Assembly (NCBI GenBank): GCA_015296085.1
Contig: DVDT01000059.1
Coordinates: forward strand, 1-51,819
Direction: 5' to 3'
DNA from: Trichormus sp. M33_DOE_039
Lineage (GTDB): Bacteria; Cyanobacteriota; Cyanobacteriia; Cyanobacteriales; Nostocaceae
DNA: 51,819 bases
Positions 33,731 to 42,565 of this stretch are shown piece after piece. The notes beneath the pieces are model-generated. The model was not told where the DNA came from, made no database searches, and worked only from the letters and a program-made list of their open reading frames with translations. Each line of letters begins with the position of its first letter. Position 1 is the first letter of the stretch. Both the position numbers and the translations under genes were made by a program.

Positions 33731-35104
33731 TTACCTTTGCGCCTCTTTGCGTTCACAACTCCCTAACCTTGCCGCCACCGCGTCTATATGTCGCCACCAC
33801 TGCGTCCCACCAGCCCAAGCACGCGAAGGAAAATTCCCCTCTGGGAATGACTGATAGAAAGGAAATTGCCAACTGGGGGGAGAATTAGAATTATATAGAT
33901 GCCAACCAACCGTCGCACAAAATCTTACATAGTCACAGTCAACACTTTCATAGATTTGCTTCTGCACACTAAAACCAAAACGCCCTTGACTGTATTTGAG
34001 CCACAATTGGTCAATGATTTGTAGATCCTCACAGGGTAACTTAGCAATATCGCTCATAAAGAAATAACTGCCTATCGGCTTAGATAAAGCCTGACACATC
34101 ACCACCCAAGTTTCTTGGTCTGCGAGTTGCCATTGGTTGATGGCGAGTAAATCCCGCAGTTTGTGGTAGTCAACTCCTACCGCAGAGTTGAGGGTAGTAA
34201 CTGGCTGTTGTTTAACGGTTCGGGAGCAGGAATTAAGGGCTTGTAAAACTTCAGCCGCAGATTTGTAGCGTTGAGAGAGGGCATTTTGTAGCAATTGGTC
34301 AATAACTTCGCCGAGTTGTTTGCTGATAGTGTTCCCTGATAATAGATAATCACGCCAAACCCAGCGATCGCAACTCACATCAAACAAATCAAACGGGGAA
34401 ATGTCGGTTAATAAATGGATGCAAGTCACACCTAAACTGTAAAGGTCACTCGCTGGTAGTGCTTTTCCCCTGGTTTGTTCAGGTGGCATATATTCGGGAG
34501 AGCCTATGGTAGTACCTGTTTTGAGTAAAGCTGTAGCTGTAATGTGTTTAGCAACCCCAAAATCAATTAAAACTAAGTCACCTGTAGTAGAACTGCGAAT
34601 GATATTAGCTGGCTTGATGTCCCGATGAATAATTTGCTGGTCATGGATAAATTGCAGCACTGGCAATAAATCTTTGAGGAGTTGCTGGATTTGTTGTTCG
34701 TTGAAGACTCCATTTTGTTGCAATTCCTCTTGAAGAGTCATTCCAGGAATCCATTCTTCCACTAAATACAGTTGATTTCCCTGTTCAAAGTACCCCAACA
34801 GTTTTGGTATTTGTGGATGTTTTAACTCATCTAAACGCACCGCTTCCTGGCGGAATAATTTCACTGCTTGATGACAATTACGATCATACTGGGCTGGAAA
34901 ATGAAATTGTTTGATGACGCACCTGGGTTGAGAGGGAAGTTGCTCATCTACAGCCAAAAATGTTATGCCAAAGCCACCCTGACCAATACGCCGCAATAGA
35001 TGATAACGGTGATTGAGTGAAAGTTGTTCACCGCATTTGAGACAAACTTGAGCCTTAGCGGGGTTTTGGGAATATGAACAGCTAACATGAGGACAGAGTT
35101 TCAT
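33731..35104 (-). CDS. Serine/threonine kinase-GUN4 fusion
   Basis: 457 residues: N-terminal cysteine pairs (C-P...C, C-L-K-C, about 4-26) that look like a zinc ribbon, a Hanks-type kinase domain (about 35-290; I-G-Q-G-G-F-G-I-T-F, H-R-D-I-K-P-A-N-I, I-D-F-G-V-A-K) and a C-terminal GUN4 domain (about 315-450; V-D-Y-H-K-L-R-D-L-L, W-Q-L-A-D-Q-E-T, Y-S-Q-G-R-F-G-F-S-V-Q). GUN4 binds Mg-protoporphyrin and its precursor and stimulates Mg-chelatase. The fusion suggests a kinase tuned by tetrapyrrole. The ATG at 35104 is used; an earlier TTG is possible. The stop codon lies inside the duplicated target of MITE copy A, so the last residues may be altered. Confidence 0.92.
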   Translation of the reverse strand: MKLCPHVSCSYSQNPAKAQVCLKCGEQLSLNHRYHLLRRIGQGGFGITFLAVDEQLPSQPRCVIKQFHFPAQYDRNCHQAVKLFRQEAVRLDELKHPQIPKLLGYFEQGNQLYLVEEWIPGMTLQEELQQNGVFNEQQIQQLLKDLLPVLQFIHDQQIIHRDIKPANIIRSSTTGDLVLIDFGVAKHITATALLKTGTTIGSPEYMPPEQTRGKALPASDLYSLGVTCIHLLTDISPFDLFDVSCDRWVWRDYLLSGNTISKQLGEVIDQLLQNALSQRYKSAAEVLQALNSCSRTVKQQPVTTLNSAVGVDYHKLRDLLAINQWQLADQETWVVMCQALSKPIGSYFFMSDIAKLPCEDLQIIDQLWLKYSQGRFGFSVQKQIYESVDCDYVRFCATVGWHLYNSNSPPSWQFPFYQSFPEGNFPSRAWAGGTQWWRHIDAVAARLGSCERKEAQR

Positions 35105-35193
35105 CACAAGCAATTTTTCTGGGCTGAGATTATGATTCCCAAATATTTTTGATCTCTTGCCCTAACTTTCCCTGTAACCTGTTCTCTTCTACC

Positions 35194-35577
35194 CTATTGT
35201 TGCTCGGCACTATAAGTATAAAAGTTGTTAAATGCACCTACAGTTTCAAATCTGTAAGAAGGTATCCAGTTGTTGACCTTAAATTCTGTCCGATACACAC
35301 TAAAGAAAATTAAGTCTTGCCGTTCGGTTGTGAGTGAAAGGAGTTGCCGCATTTGGGGGTTAGCAGAATCTATCAGTTTGTCACAGTTAGTATTGATTAA
35401 CCTCTCTATGAGTTTCGATGTTTGATTGCAGACATCTTTTTTTAGGTATGATGTTAGTTGCAGGGCTGCATAATCTTCATAAGCCGACTGATTAGGATTT
35501 GTATTTGCCATAACTACTCCCAACACAGCCGCTAGTCCAATAGAACTAACATATGCCAGAATATTCCATAACTTCAT
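35194..35577 (-). CDS. DUF4359-like small membrane-anchored protein
   Basis: 127 residues with an N-terminal hydrophobic segment (about 5-25) followed by T-N-P-N-Q-S-A-Y-E-D-Y-A-A, as in the cyanobacterial DUF4359 family that I recall. Two cysteines (about 51 and 65) could form a disulfide outside the cytoplasm. Function unknown. It is 80 bases upstream of the kinase-GUN4 gene on the same strand. Confidence 0.7.
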   Translation of the reverse strand: MKLWNILAYVSSIGLAAVLGVVMANTNPNQSAYEDYAALQLTSYLKKDVCNQTSKLIERLINTNCDKLIDSANPQMRQLLSLTTERQDLIFFSVYRTEFKVNNWIPSYRFETVGAFNNFYTYSAEQQ

Positions 35578-35701
35578 ATTTGCTTGCGTTAACTCCTTAG
35601 ATATCGATTAAGTTCCCAGACTTGGAATTAATAAAGTCCGTTCCTCCCAAAAATCTCTTGATCAATTTCAAAAATCAGTGCTATAATAGCAAATGTCAGA
35701 T

Positions 35702-35775
35702 GGCGAGCGTAGCCAAGTGGTTAAGGCAGTGGTTTGTGGTACCACCATCCGTGGGTTCGAGTCCCATCGTTCGCC
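35702..35775 (+). tRNA. tRNA-His (GTG)
   Basis: Complete cloverleaf. Acceptor GCGAGCG (35703-35709) pairs with CGTTCGC (35768-35774); the extra G-1 at 35702 faces C73 at 35775, a feature specific to tRNA-His. D stem GCC/GGC, anticodon stem GTGGT/ACCAC with loop TTGTGGT (anticodon GTG), T stem GTGGG/CCCAT with TTCGAGT. CCA is not encoded. Confidence 0.97.
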
Positions 35776-35881
35776 CTTCAAGCAACTCATGAGTACCAAC
35801 CAACGAGTCTTATCTATAGTTTAGTTGGGAATAATATAGCCGATACAATATCAAAGAATAAAGAGAGTTATTTAATTAAAT

Positions 35882-36018
35882 GGCGTTGCTGATTAATGGG
35901 ATGATTTATGTTTCGCGCATACTGCTTCGCAGAACCCGCAGGGTAGGCGCAAAGACGCAAAAAATCGATAGTTTACTTTGCTAAAAAAGCTTAATTCATC
36001 CCGCATTTATGCAACACC
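35882..36018. mobile_element. MITE-like element, copy B
   Basis: 137 bases, same family as 33,600-33,727: starts GGCGTTGCTGATTA, ends GCAACACC, same internal core. Flanked by perfect 8-base duplications AATTAAAT (35874-35881 and 36019-36026). No coding capacity. Confidence 0.8.
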
Positions 36019-36148
36019 AATTAAATTAGTTAATTAAGAAAGGCAGAAGGCAGAAGATTTATAAATTATTTCTTACTTCCATAATAATGGAAGCAGATAA
36101 ATGTCAAGTCTGCTTCCAAAGATTTGTATTAAACTCACAGCCAAATTG

Positions 36149-36265
36149 TTAGAACAGTCCGAGTAGGAAGATAATAGTCAAACCACAGAAAGCCAGTAAG
36201 GAAATAATTAAGATATTGCCTATACTGTGGTCATTAGTTGTGATTTTCTGGGTATTTTCAGCCAT
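36149..36265 (-). CDS. 38-residue single-helix membrane protein
   Basis: A short frame with a polar N-terminus (M-A-E-N-T-Q-K-I) and one hydrophobic helix (I-L-I-I-S-L-L-A-F-C-G-L-T-I-I-F-L-L-G). Size and layout are those of small photosystem or cytochrome subunits, but it matches none I can name. A G-rich stretch (GTGGGG) lies 10-15 bases upstream. Called because codons are consistent and the interval is otherwise empty; it could be chance. Confidence 0.55.
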   Translation of the reverse strand: MAENTQKITTNDHSIGNILIISLLAFCGLTIIFLLGLF

Positions 36266-36517
36266 AAGAATCGACCCCACTTCTATGACAATTTGTTATC
36301 AACAGTTTTACAACTGTGTTGATAGTAACTTTAATGTACCATTGACAATTGGTGATTGTGCCATTGTGTACTGGAGCGATCGCAAATCGTAATCTCAGTT
36401 TTTGAGTGTACTAAAGTGTGTCTCGCGATCTATGCACAGAAAAGTTAGCATATAATTTGTGCTTTGATCATATTGGTATCAATCCCCACGCAGAATGCAA
36501 TCAGACAAGCGATCGCT

Positions 36518-38671
36518 ATGCTTCAGTACCCCAATCTCGAACAAGCGTTAAAATATCACTTCGGTTATGATAACTTCCGTCCAGGACAACGACAAATTAT
36601 TGAAGATGCGCTGCAAAATCGGGATTTATTGGTAGTGATGCCTACAGGTGGGGGAAAGTCTTTGTGCTTTCAGTTACCTGCATTAATGAAATCAGGGCTA
36701 ACTGTGGTGGTGTCACCGTTAATTGCATTGATGCAAGACCAAGTAGAAGCACTGCGAAATAATAATATCTCGGCTACCTTCCTCAATAGTAGTTTGAACG
36801 CGTATCAAGTGCGATCGCGGGAAGATGCCATCCTCAACAGTAAGGTAAGATTACTCTACGTCGCCCCGGAACGCCTATTGAGTGAAAGGTTTCTACCATT
36901 TCTCGATTTAGTCAATGAGAGAATTGGCATATCTATATTTGCAATCGACGAAGCACACTGCGTTTCTGAGTGGGGACACGACTTTCGCCCCGAATATCGT
37001 CAGTTGAAATCTCTACGGAAGCGTTACTCCAATGTTCCGATGCTTGCGCTTACCGCCACCGCTACAGATCGCGTCCGGGCTGATATTATTCAACAGTTAG
37101 GCTTAAAACAGCCGAGTATTCACATTGCTAGTTTTAATCGGCAAAATCTTTATTACGAAGTCCGTGCTAAAAGTAAACAGGCTTACGCTGAGTTATTAGA
37201 ACTAGTTAGAGACACTGAAGGTTCAGTGATTATTTATTGTTTAACTCGAAAAAAAGTCGAAGAACTAACCTTTAAACTGCAAAATGATAAGGTTGCTGTA
37301 TTACCTTATCATGCCGGATTACCTGATGAAGAACGCAGTAGAAATCAAACACGATTTATTCGGGATGATGTGCGGGTAATGGTGGCAACTATTGCCTTCG
37401 GGATGGGAATTAATAAACCCGATGTACGGTTAGTTATTCACTTTGATATCCCCCGAAACTTGGAGAGTTACTATCAAGAATCAGGTAGGGCTGGTCGTGA
37501 TGGCGAACCATCACGATGTACAATATTTTTTAGTTTTGCTGATATTAAAACTATTGAATGGAGTATTGAACAAAAAACTGATCCTCAAGAACAATTGATT
37601 GCTAGGCAACAACTCCGGCAGATGATAGATTATGCCGAGGGGACAGATTGCCGTCGTACAATTCAATTAGGTTATTTTGGTGAACGCTTTTTAGGTAATT
37701 GTAGTAACTGTGATAATTGTTGCCATCCCAAACCGTTAGAAGATTGGACAATTGAAGCCATGAAGTTTTTATCTTGTGTGGCGCGATGTAAAGAAAGATT
37801 TGGGATGCTACATATTATTGATGTTTTGCGCGGGGCAAAAAAAGAGAAGATTACACAATATGAACACGATAAACTTTCTACCTACGGTATAGGTAAAGAT
37901 AGAACTGTAGATGAGTGGCGAATGTTGGGGCGATCGCTGTTACATCAAGGGTTATTAGAACAAACTGCTGATGGCTATTCTGTACTGAAATTAAATACGT
38001 TAAGTTGGGAAGTTATGCGTCGCCAACGCCAAGTTTTATTATCTGTTCCTGTAGCGCAGAAGGTGCGGTTAGTACCAGATAATCCAAAAGCAGAAGTTGC
38101 AGAAGCATTGTTACACAGATTGCGATCGCTGCGTAAACAATTAGCTGATGAACAGTCTGTACCACCTTACGTAGTCTTTCATGATTCTACGTTGAAACTG
38201 ATGGCACAGGTACAGCCGAAAAACTTAGCTGAATTCGGTAAACTTTCTGGTGTAGGTAGTCACAAACTCGCCCAATATGGGGAAAAGTTCTTGTCAGAAA
38301 TTCGCACGTATCATCAAGAACAAAATACAACAGCTAAATCTGCTAGTTATACACCTTCACTCAGTTTAGTTTCTGGGACTGAATTGCAGACTTTACAGTT
38401 GCATCAACAAGGCTTAAATATTGCTCAGATTGCCCAAAAGCGCAATCTGAGTCCGGCTACTATTGCTAGTCATCTGGAAAAACTGATTGAAAAAAATCAG
38501 CCTGTTGACTTGAATCAATTAGTCCCTTTGGAACATCAGCAAAAAATTTGGCAAGTTTTAGAAGTGCTGGGCGATATTCCTTTAACACCAATTAAGGAAC
38601 AGTTAGGCGATAGTTATACCTTTGATGAGATTCGCCTAGTAAGGGAAAAGTGGCGGCGACAACGCAAATAA
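36518..38671 (+). CDS. recQ: ATP-dependent DNA helicase RecQ
   Basis: 717 residues: helicase core (about 12-340; M-P-T-G-G-G-K-S Walker A, D-E-A-H-C box, Q-E-S-G-R-A-G-R-D-G motif VI), zinc-binding RQC region (cysteines about 380-410: C-R-R, C-S-N-C-D-N-C-C), HRDC (about 525-605) and a C-terminal helix-turn-helix segment (G-L-N-I-A-Q-I-A-Q-K-R-N-L-S-P-A-T). Unwinds recombination and replication intermediates with 3'-5' polarity. The frame is open 18 codons upstream to a TTG; the ATG at 36518 (M-L-Q-Y-P-N-L-E-Q-A-L) is the natural start for the family. Confidence 0.95.
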   Translation: MLQYPNLEQALKYHFGYDNFRPGQRQIIEDALQNRDLLVVMPTGGGKSLCFQLPALMKSGLTVVVSPLIALMQDQVEALRNNNISATFLNSSLNAYQVRSREDAILNSKVRLLYVAPERLLSERFLPFLDLVNERIGISIFAIDEAHCVSEWGHDFRPEYRQLKSLRKRYSNVPMLALTATATDRVRADIIQQLGLKQPSIHIASFNRQNLYYEVRAKSKQAYAELLELVRDTEGSVIIYCLTRKKVEELTFKLQNDKVAVLPYHAGLPDEERSRNQTRFIRDDVRVMVATIAFGMGINKPDVRLVIHFDIPRNLESYYQESGRAGRDGEPSRCTIFFSFADIKTIEWSIEQKTDPQEQLIARQQLRQMIDYAEGTDCRRTIQLGYFGERFLGNCSNCDNCCHPKPLEDWTIEAMKFLSCVARCKERFGMLHIIDVLRGAKKEKITQYEHDKLSTYGIGKDRTVDEWRMLGRSLLHQGLLEQTADGYSVLKLNTLSWEVMRRQRQVLLSVPVAQKVRLVPDNPKAEVAEALLHRLRSLRKQLADEQSVPPYVVFHDSTLKLMAQVQPKNLAEFGKLSGVGSHKLAQYGEKFLSEIRTYHQEQNTTAKSASYTPSLSLVSGTELQTLQLHQQGLNIAQIAQKRNLSPATIASHLEKLIEKNQPVDLNQLVPLEHQQKIWQVLEVLGDIPLTPIKEQLGDSYTFDEIRLVREKWRRQRK

Positions 38672-38739
38672 TTGAAGGGGATAGAGGAGAGATAAGAGTC
38701 AAAAAATTTGAATTGAGGATTTTAGTAAAGTTTAAACTC

Positions 38740-38773
38740 TAGGGTGGGTTAAGGCAACGTATAACACACCCTA
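38740..38773. terminator. Hairpin after recQ
   Basis: TAGGGTG and CACCCTA arms around 20 bases (GGTTAAGGCAACG-type repeat seen at many Nostocales gene ends). Likely terminator between recQ and the convergent small gene at 38,862. Confidence 0.5.
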
Positions 38774-38861
38774 TTGAATATTCACTAGTTTTTGGCTCAG
38801 CTGGTAGCTTTTTTTGGTGATTTGTGATTGCTAATTTTCCAGAAGCGATCGCTTGCTGCGA

Positions 38862-39041
38862 TCAAGAAGCTATATCCACATAGCTGGGAATACTAGAAAC
38901 GGTATCATTTGCCTCCATCTCCGACTGGGATGAGACAGGATTTTCAGTGTTTTCGGCTAAAACTACAGACAGTAGCTTTGGCAACACAAGACATATAACC
39001 GTATTCAGCAGAGTCAAGAGCATACTATCCATCAAACTCAT
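38862..39041 (-). CDS. 59-residue small membrane protein
   Basis: Starts M-S-L-M-D-S-M-L-L-T-L-L-N, one hydrophobic helix (about 7-29, with C-L-V-L-P-K-L-L-S) and a polar acidic tail. GAGGGG lies eight bases before the ATG. I know no family. A degenerate relative sits at 39,404-39,652 on the same strand (L-L-T-L-x-N, C-L-x-L-P-K-L-L-S shared), which argues that the frame is a real gene. Topology suggests a single-pass protein. Confidence 0.65.
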   Translation of the reverse strand: MSLMDSMLLTLLNTVICLVLPKLLSVVLAENTENPVSSQSEMEANDTVSSIPSYVDIAS

Positions 39042-39403
39042 AGACCTACCCCTCTTTGCAAATTTTTAGTGTAATTCTCATCTTAGTGCGAATTACAAGT
39101 TGCATCAGTAACTACACATTTTGATTTTCTTCTGATAACTATAAGCTTAGTCTATATATATTTTTGTTAAGCATTTTTTCTATCTATACTCTTGTTTAAA
39201 AAAATACCAATGTAGAGGTACAAGGGCGAAAATTAATAATGAAAAATACCTTGCAAATGCACTTCATTAAACCTCATTGACAAAGTTGGAGTTTGAAGTG
39301 ATTGCAAGGTAATAAATATTAACTATTAACTAAATATTCATCGAATTGATGTTAGTAAAAATTCATGTTCAATTATGCAGAGACTACAATCGGAGAGAGT
39401 TTA
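39042..39403. other. 362-base interval between two small related genes
   Basis: AT-rich, no gene supported on either strand. It should hold the promoter of the 59-residue protein gene (minus strand). No strong hairpin or known operator seen. Confidence 0.4.
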
Positions 39404-39652
39404 TCAATTCGGAGAACATTTATCACAAAAATGTGGGCTGAATTTACAAAACTGACTACCTGTTAATGTGTAAGTTGTGCAGTATGGAAAACTAGTAATT
39501 CCATTGTTACTTGGCAGTAGTTTTGCACCATTGGGTAACTTGTGAAGTCGTTTGCTTTGAGGTGGAGATAAAATCAATGATAAAAGCTTGGGTAATCCCA
39601 AACAGGCGATAACATTGATCAGCGTTAGCAAGAAAGCGTCTAGTAAATCTAT
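39404..39652 (-). pseudogene. Degenerate paralogue of the 59-residue membrane protein
   Basis: Aligned with the gene at 38,862: I-D-L-L-D-A-F-L-L-T-L-I-N-V-I-A-C-L-G-L-P-K-L-L-S against M-S-L-M-D-S and so on. The aligned start codon is ATA (39650-39652), preceded by a good GGGGGTG; no ATG is present, only a TTG at 39631. The C-terminal part is longer, cysteine-containing and unlike the paralogue. Either a decaying copy or a gene using TTG. Confidence 0.5.
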
Positions 39653-40014
39653 AGGTAATCACCCCCATGCAATAATTAGGTGGTCGCTATTGATAGTCCC
39701 AAATTGGATTTAGCAGTCAGAATTCTCAAGTCAGACCAGTTGCCAATATCAGCAGATGATTGCACTGATGAGTTTACCAACGATACCAAATACTGATAAA
39801 TCATCAGTTCTGACTTCTATGAACTGAATCCCTAGCGCATAACTATTGATTTTAATCTATATCAATCAACTCCACCATAAGTATATGTCAATCCTAATGT
39901 TAAAGTTGTGAAACTGACTACATAGTAGGTGATGTAGTTATAGAGAAACGGTATTGTAGCGTAATAGCAGAATCAATTTAGACGAAACCGATTTTGAAAT
40001 TGAGGTGATATTTA
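39653..40014. other. Upstream region of the acyl-ACP synthetase gene
   Basis: 362 bases, no gene supported. GAGGTGA at 40001-40007 is the ribosome site of the next gene. The divergent promoters must lie here; no recognisable operator. Confidence 0.4.
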
Positions 40015-41991
40015 ATGGTTAACATCCAAGCGGGGTCTTCTCTGTTAGCTAACATTAGCAAACAAGAAAGTTTATCAATACAGCGTTTAGTAGATTACTC
40101 CAGTGTAGAGTCGCTCTCAGAAATTTGGCCATTGGCAGCCAAAGAATTTGGTCACATCGTGGCACTGCACAACCCCCACATCAAACCAGAAGTAAAAATT
40201 ACCTATACTCAGCTAGCAGACAACATTCAACAATTTGCGGCAGGTTTACAAGCCTTGGGAGTGCAAACAGGCGATCGCATTTCTCTGATTGCAGACAATA
40301 GCCCGCGCTGGTTTATTGCTGATCAAGGTATCATTACTGCTGGGGCAGTGGACGCAGTGCGGAGTTCCCAAGCAGAACGAGAAGAACTTTTATTTATAGT
40401 GGGCAATAGTGGTAGTACGGCGTTAGTAGTCGAAGATTTAAAAACACTCCAGAAACTGCGAGAACGCCTCAACGACTTACCAATCCAGTTCATCATCTTA
40501 CTTTCTGATGAAGCACCACCTGCCGAGGAGACTATCAAAATCCTCAACTATAACCAATTACTAGACCTGGGTAGTAACCATACTTTAGTTAGAGTCAAAC
40601 AGACTGCCGACAACCTTGCTACTTTAATTTACACCTCCGGGACTACAGGGAAACCCAAAGGTGTCATGTTATCTCATGGGAACTTGCTGCACCAAGTCAA
40701 AACCCTAGGGACAGTAGTACAACCCCAACCAGGAAATATAGTGTTGAGTATTCTTCCCACTTGGCACAGCTACGAACGTAGTGGTGAATATTTCTTACTT
40801 TCTCAAGGTTGTACACAGGTTTACACGAATATACGTTCTGTTAAAAAAGATTTAAAAGACTTCAAACCTCATTACATGATCGCTGTTCCTAGATTGTGGG
40901 AATCCATTCATGAAGGTGTGCAGAAGCAGTTCCGCGAACAACCAGCCAAAAAGCAACGTCTGATTTACTTTTTACTGGGTGTGAGTGAGAGATATATTAA
41001 AGCCAAGAGAATAGCCGCAGGCTTAAGTTTAGATCATCTCCATGCGTCACCAGTGCAGAAATTAGCCGCTAAGGTAGTCGCAACTGCTTTGTCTCCTATC
41101 CACAAACTAGGAGAGAAACAAGTTTACGCCAAAGTCCGGGAAGCTACTGGAGGACGTTTCAAGCACATAATTAGCGGTGGTGGTGCATTACCCCGACATA
41201 TAGATACATTTTTTGAAATTGTCGGTGTAGAAATTTTACAAGGTTACGGTTTAACAGAAACTTCTCCTGTAACTAATGCCCGTCGTCCTTGGCACAATTT
41301 GCGCGGTTCATCCGGACAACCAATAGCGGGTACAGAAGTGAAAATTGTAGACCCAGAAACTCGCAGACCTTTACCAAACGGCCAACGAGGTTTGGTGTTG
41401 TTGCGAGGCCCACAAATCATGCAAGGTTATTACCAAAATCCCGAAGCCACAGCCAAAGTCATTGATGCTGAGGGTTGGTTTGATAGCGGTGACTTAGGCT
41501 GGGTAACGCCATATAATGACCTAGTGCTGACGGGTAGGGCTAAAGATACAATTGTCTTGACCAATGGGGAAAATATCGAGCCGCAACCCATCGAGGACGC
41601 TTGCTTGCGATCGCCCTACATCGACCAAATTATGCTAGTTGGACAAGACCAACGTTGTATCGGTGCTTTGATCGTCCCCAACATAGAAGCCTTGGAAAAA
41701 TGGGCTGAGGGTCAAAATCTCACTTTAGTCACAGAGGAAAATAATTTAACCTCTTCATCAAGTGAAACCATTACCCTGGAGAGTAAAATGATCCAGGATT
41801 TATTCCGGCAAGAATTGAATCGGGAAGTGCAGAACCGTCCGGGTTATCGTCCAGATGACCGTATAGGGCCATTTAAACTGATTCAAGAGCAATTTTCTAT
41901 GGAAAACGGCTTATTGACACAAACGCTAAAAATCCGGCGGCACGTTGTCATGGAACGCTACCAAGCTATAATTGCCGCCATGTTTGCCTAA
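40015..41991 (+). CDS. aas: Long-chain acyl-ACP synthetase (AMP-forming)
   Basis: 658 residues of the adenylate-forming family: P-loop-like Y-T-S-G-T-T-G-K-P-K-G-V (about 207-218), Y-G-L-T-E-T-S-P (about 420-427), G-W-F-D-S-G-D-L-G (about 490-498) and the C-terminal K-D-T-I-V-L-T-N-G-E-N-I-E-P. Cyanobacteria normally carry one such enzyme, Aas, which re-activates free fatty acids from membrane turnover to acyl-ACP. Substrate (ACP rather than CoA) is from cyanobacterial knowledge. The start follows TTGAGGTGA. The YlqD gene starts 41 bases downstream. Confidence 0.9.
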   Translation: MVNIQAGSSLLANISKQESLSIQRLVDYSSVESLSEIWPLAAKEFGHIVALHNPHIKPEVKITYTQLADNIQQFAAGLQALGVQTGDRISLIADNSPRWFIADQGIITAGAVDAVRSSQAEREELLFIVGNSGSTALVVEDLKTLQKLRERLNDLPIQFIILLSDEAPPAEETIKILNYNQLLDLGSNHTLVRVKQTADNLATLIYTSGTTGKPKGVMLSHGNLLHQVKTLGTVVQPQPGNIVLSILPTWHSYERSGEYFLLSQGCTQVYTNIRSVKKDLKDFKPHYMIAVPRLWESIHEGVQKQFREQPAKKQRLIYFLLGVSERYIKAKRIAAGLSLDHLHASPVQKLAAKVVATALSPIHKLGEKQVYAKVREATGGRFKHIISGGGALPRHIDTFFEIVGVEILQGYGLTETSPVTNARRPWHNLRGSSGQPIAGTEVKIVDPETRRPLPNGQRGLVLLRGPQIMQGYYQNPEATAKVIDAEGWFDSGDLGWVTPYNDLVLTGRAKDTIVLTNGENIEPQPIEDACLRSPYIDQIMLVGQDQRCIGALIVPNIEALEKWAEGQNLTLVTEENNLTSSSSETITLESKMIQDLFRQELNREVQNRPGYRPDDRIGPFKLIQEQFSMENGLLTQTLKIRRHVVMERYQAIIAAMFA

Positions 41992-42032
41992 TAATTCCAC
42001 ATTGCAAACTATAGAGTGAACGTGAAACTTTT

Positions 42033-42485
42033 ATGACAGATGTCTCCAATCCTAATTTGCTTCTAAAGCGCGTCGTTAACGTCAAAGTCATCGTTACCCC
42101 CCTCTGGAAAGAGGAAGTGCAACAACAACTGCAAGCCCAGATCAACCAACTTGATCAGCAATTGCAACAGTTGGACGTTGAAGGGCAAAGAGCGATCTCC
42201 GCTATTCAAAAACAAAGCCTCCAGCCACCAGGCCCCCAAACCCTCCAACAAATCGATAACATCCAACTACAAGTTAATCAAAAGAAAAGCGAATTCTTAG
42301 AACAGAAAAACCAAATGCTGCAAAATCTTCAGCAGGTACAATTGCTGGAGTTGGATCAAGAAGTCAATCAATTTCAAATGGAAGGTTTCTTCCGTGTCGA
42401 ACGGGGCGATAACTTAATTAGCAAAATGCAAGTTGAAATCGTTCTCCGGGATGGAGTTGTTGAAGACATTCGTGGCGATGTCTAA
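42033..42485 (+). CDS. YlqD-family coiled-coil protein
   Basis: 150 residues: N-terminal K-R-V-V-N-V-K-V-I-V-T-P-L-W-K, a long glutamine/leucine-rich coiled coil (about 30-120), and C-terminal R-V-E-R-G-D-N-L and V-E-I-V-L-R-D-G-V-V. This matches the YlqD family of cyanobacteria and Firmicutes; function unknown. Short distance to aas suggests cotranscription. Confidence 0.85.
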   Translation: MTDVSNPNLLLKRVVNVKVIVTPLWKEEVQQQLQAQINQLDQQLQQLDVEGQRAISAIQKQSLQPPGPQTLQQIDNIQLQVNQKKSEFLEQKNQMLQNLQQVQLLELDQEVNQFQMEGFFRVERGDNLISKMQVEIVLRDGVVEDIRGDV

Positions 42486-42565
42486 AAGAGATAGGGGACA
42501 GGGGATAGGGAAAACTTGTTTACCTGTACATTTCCTCTATTGATCAACCTAGTTTGTGGGAATTC

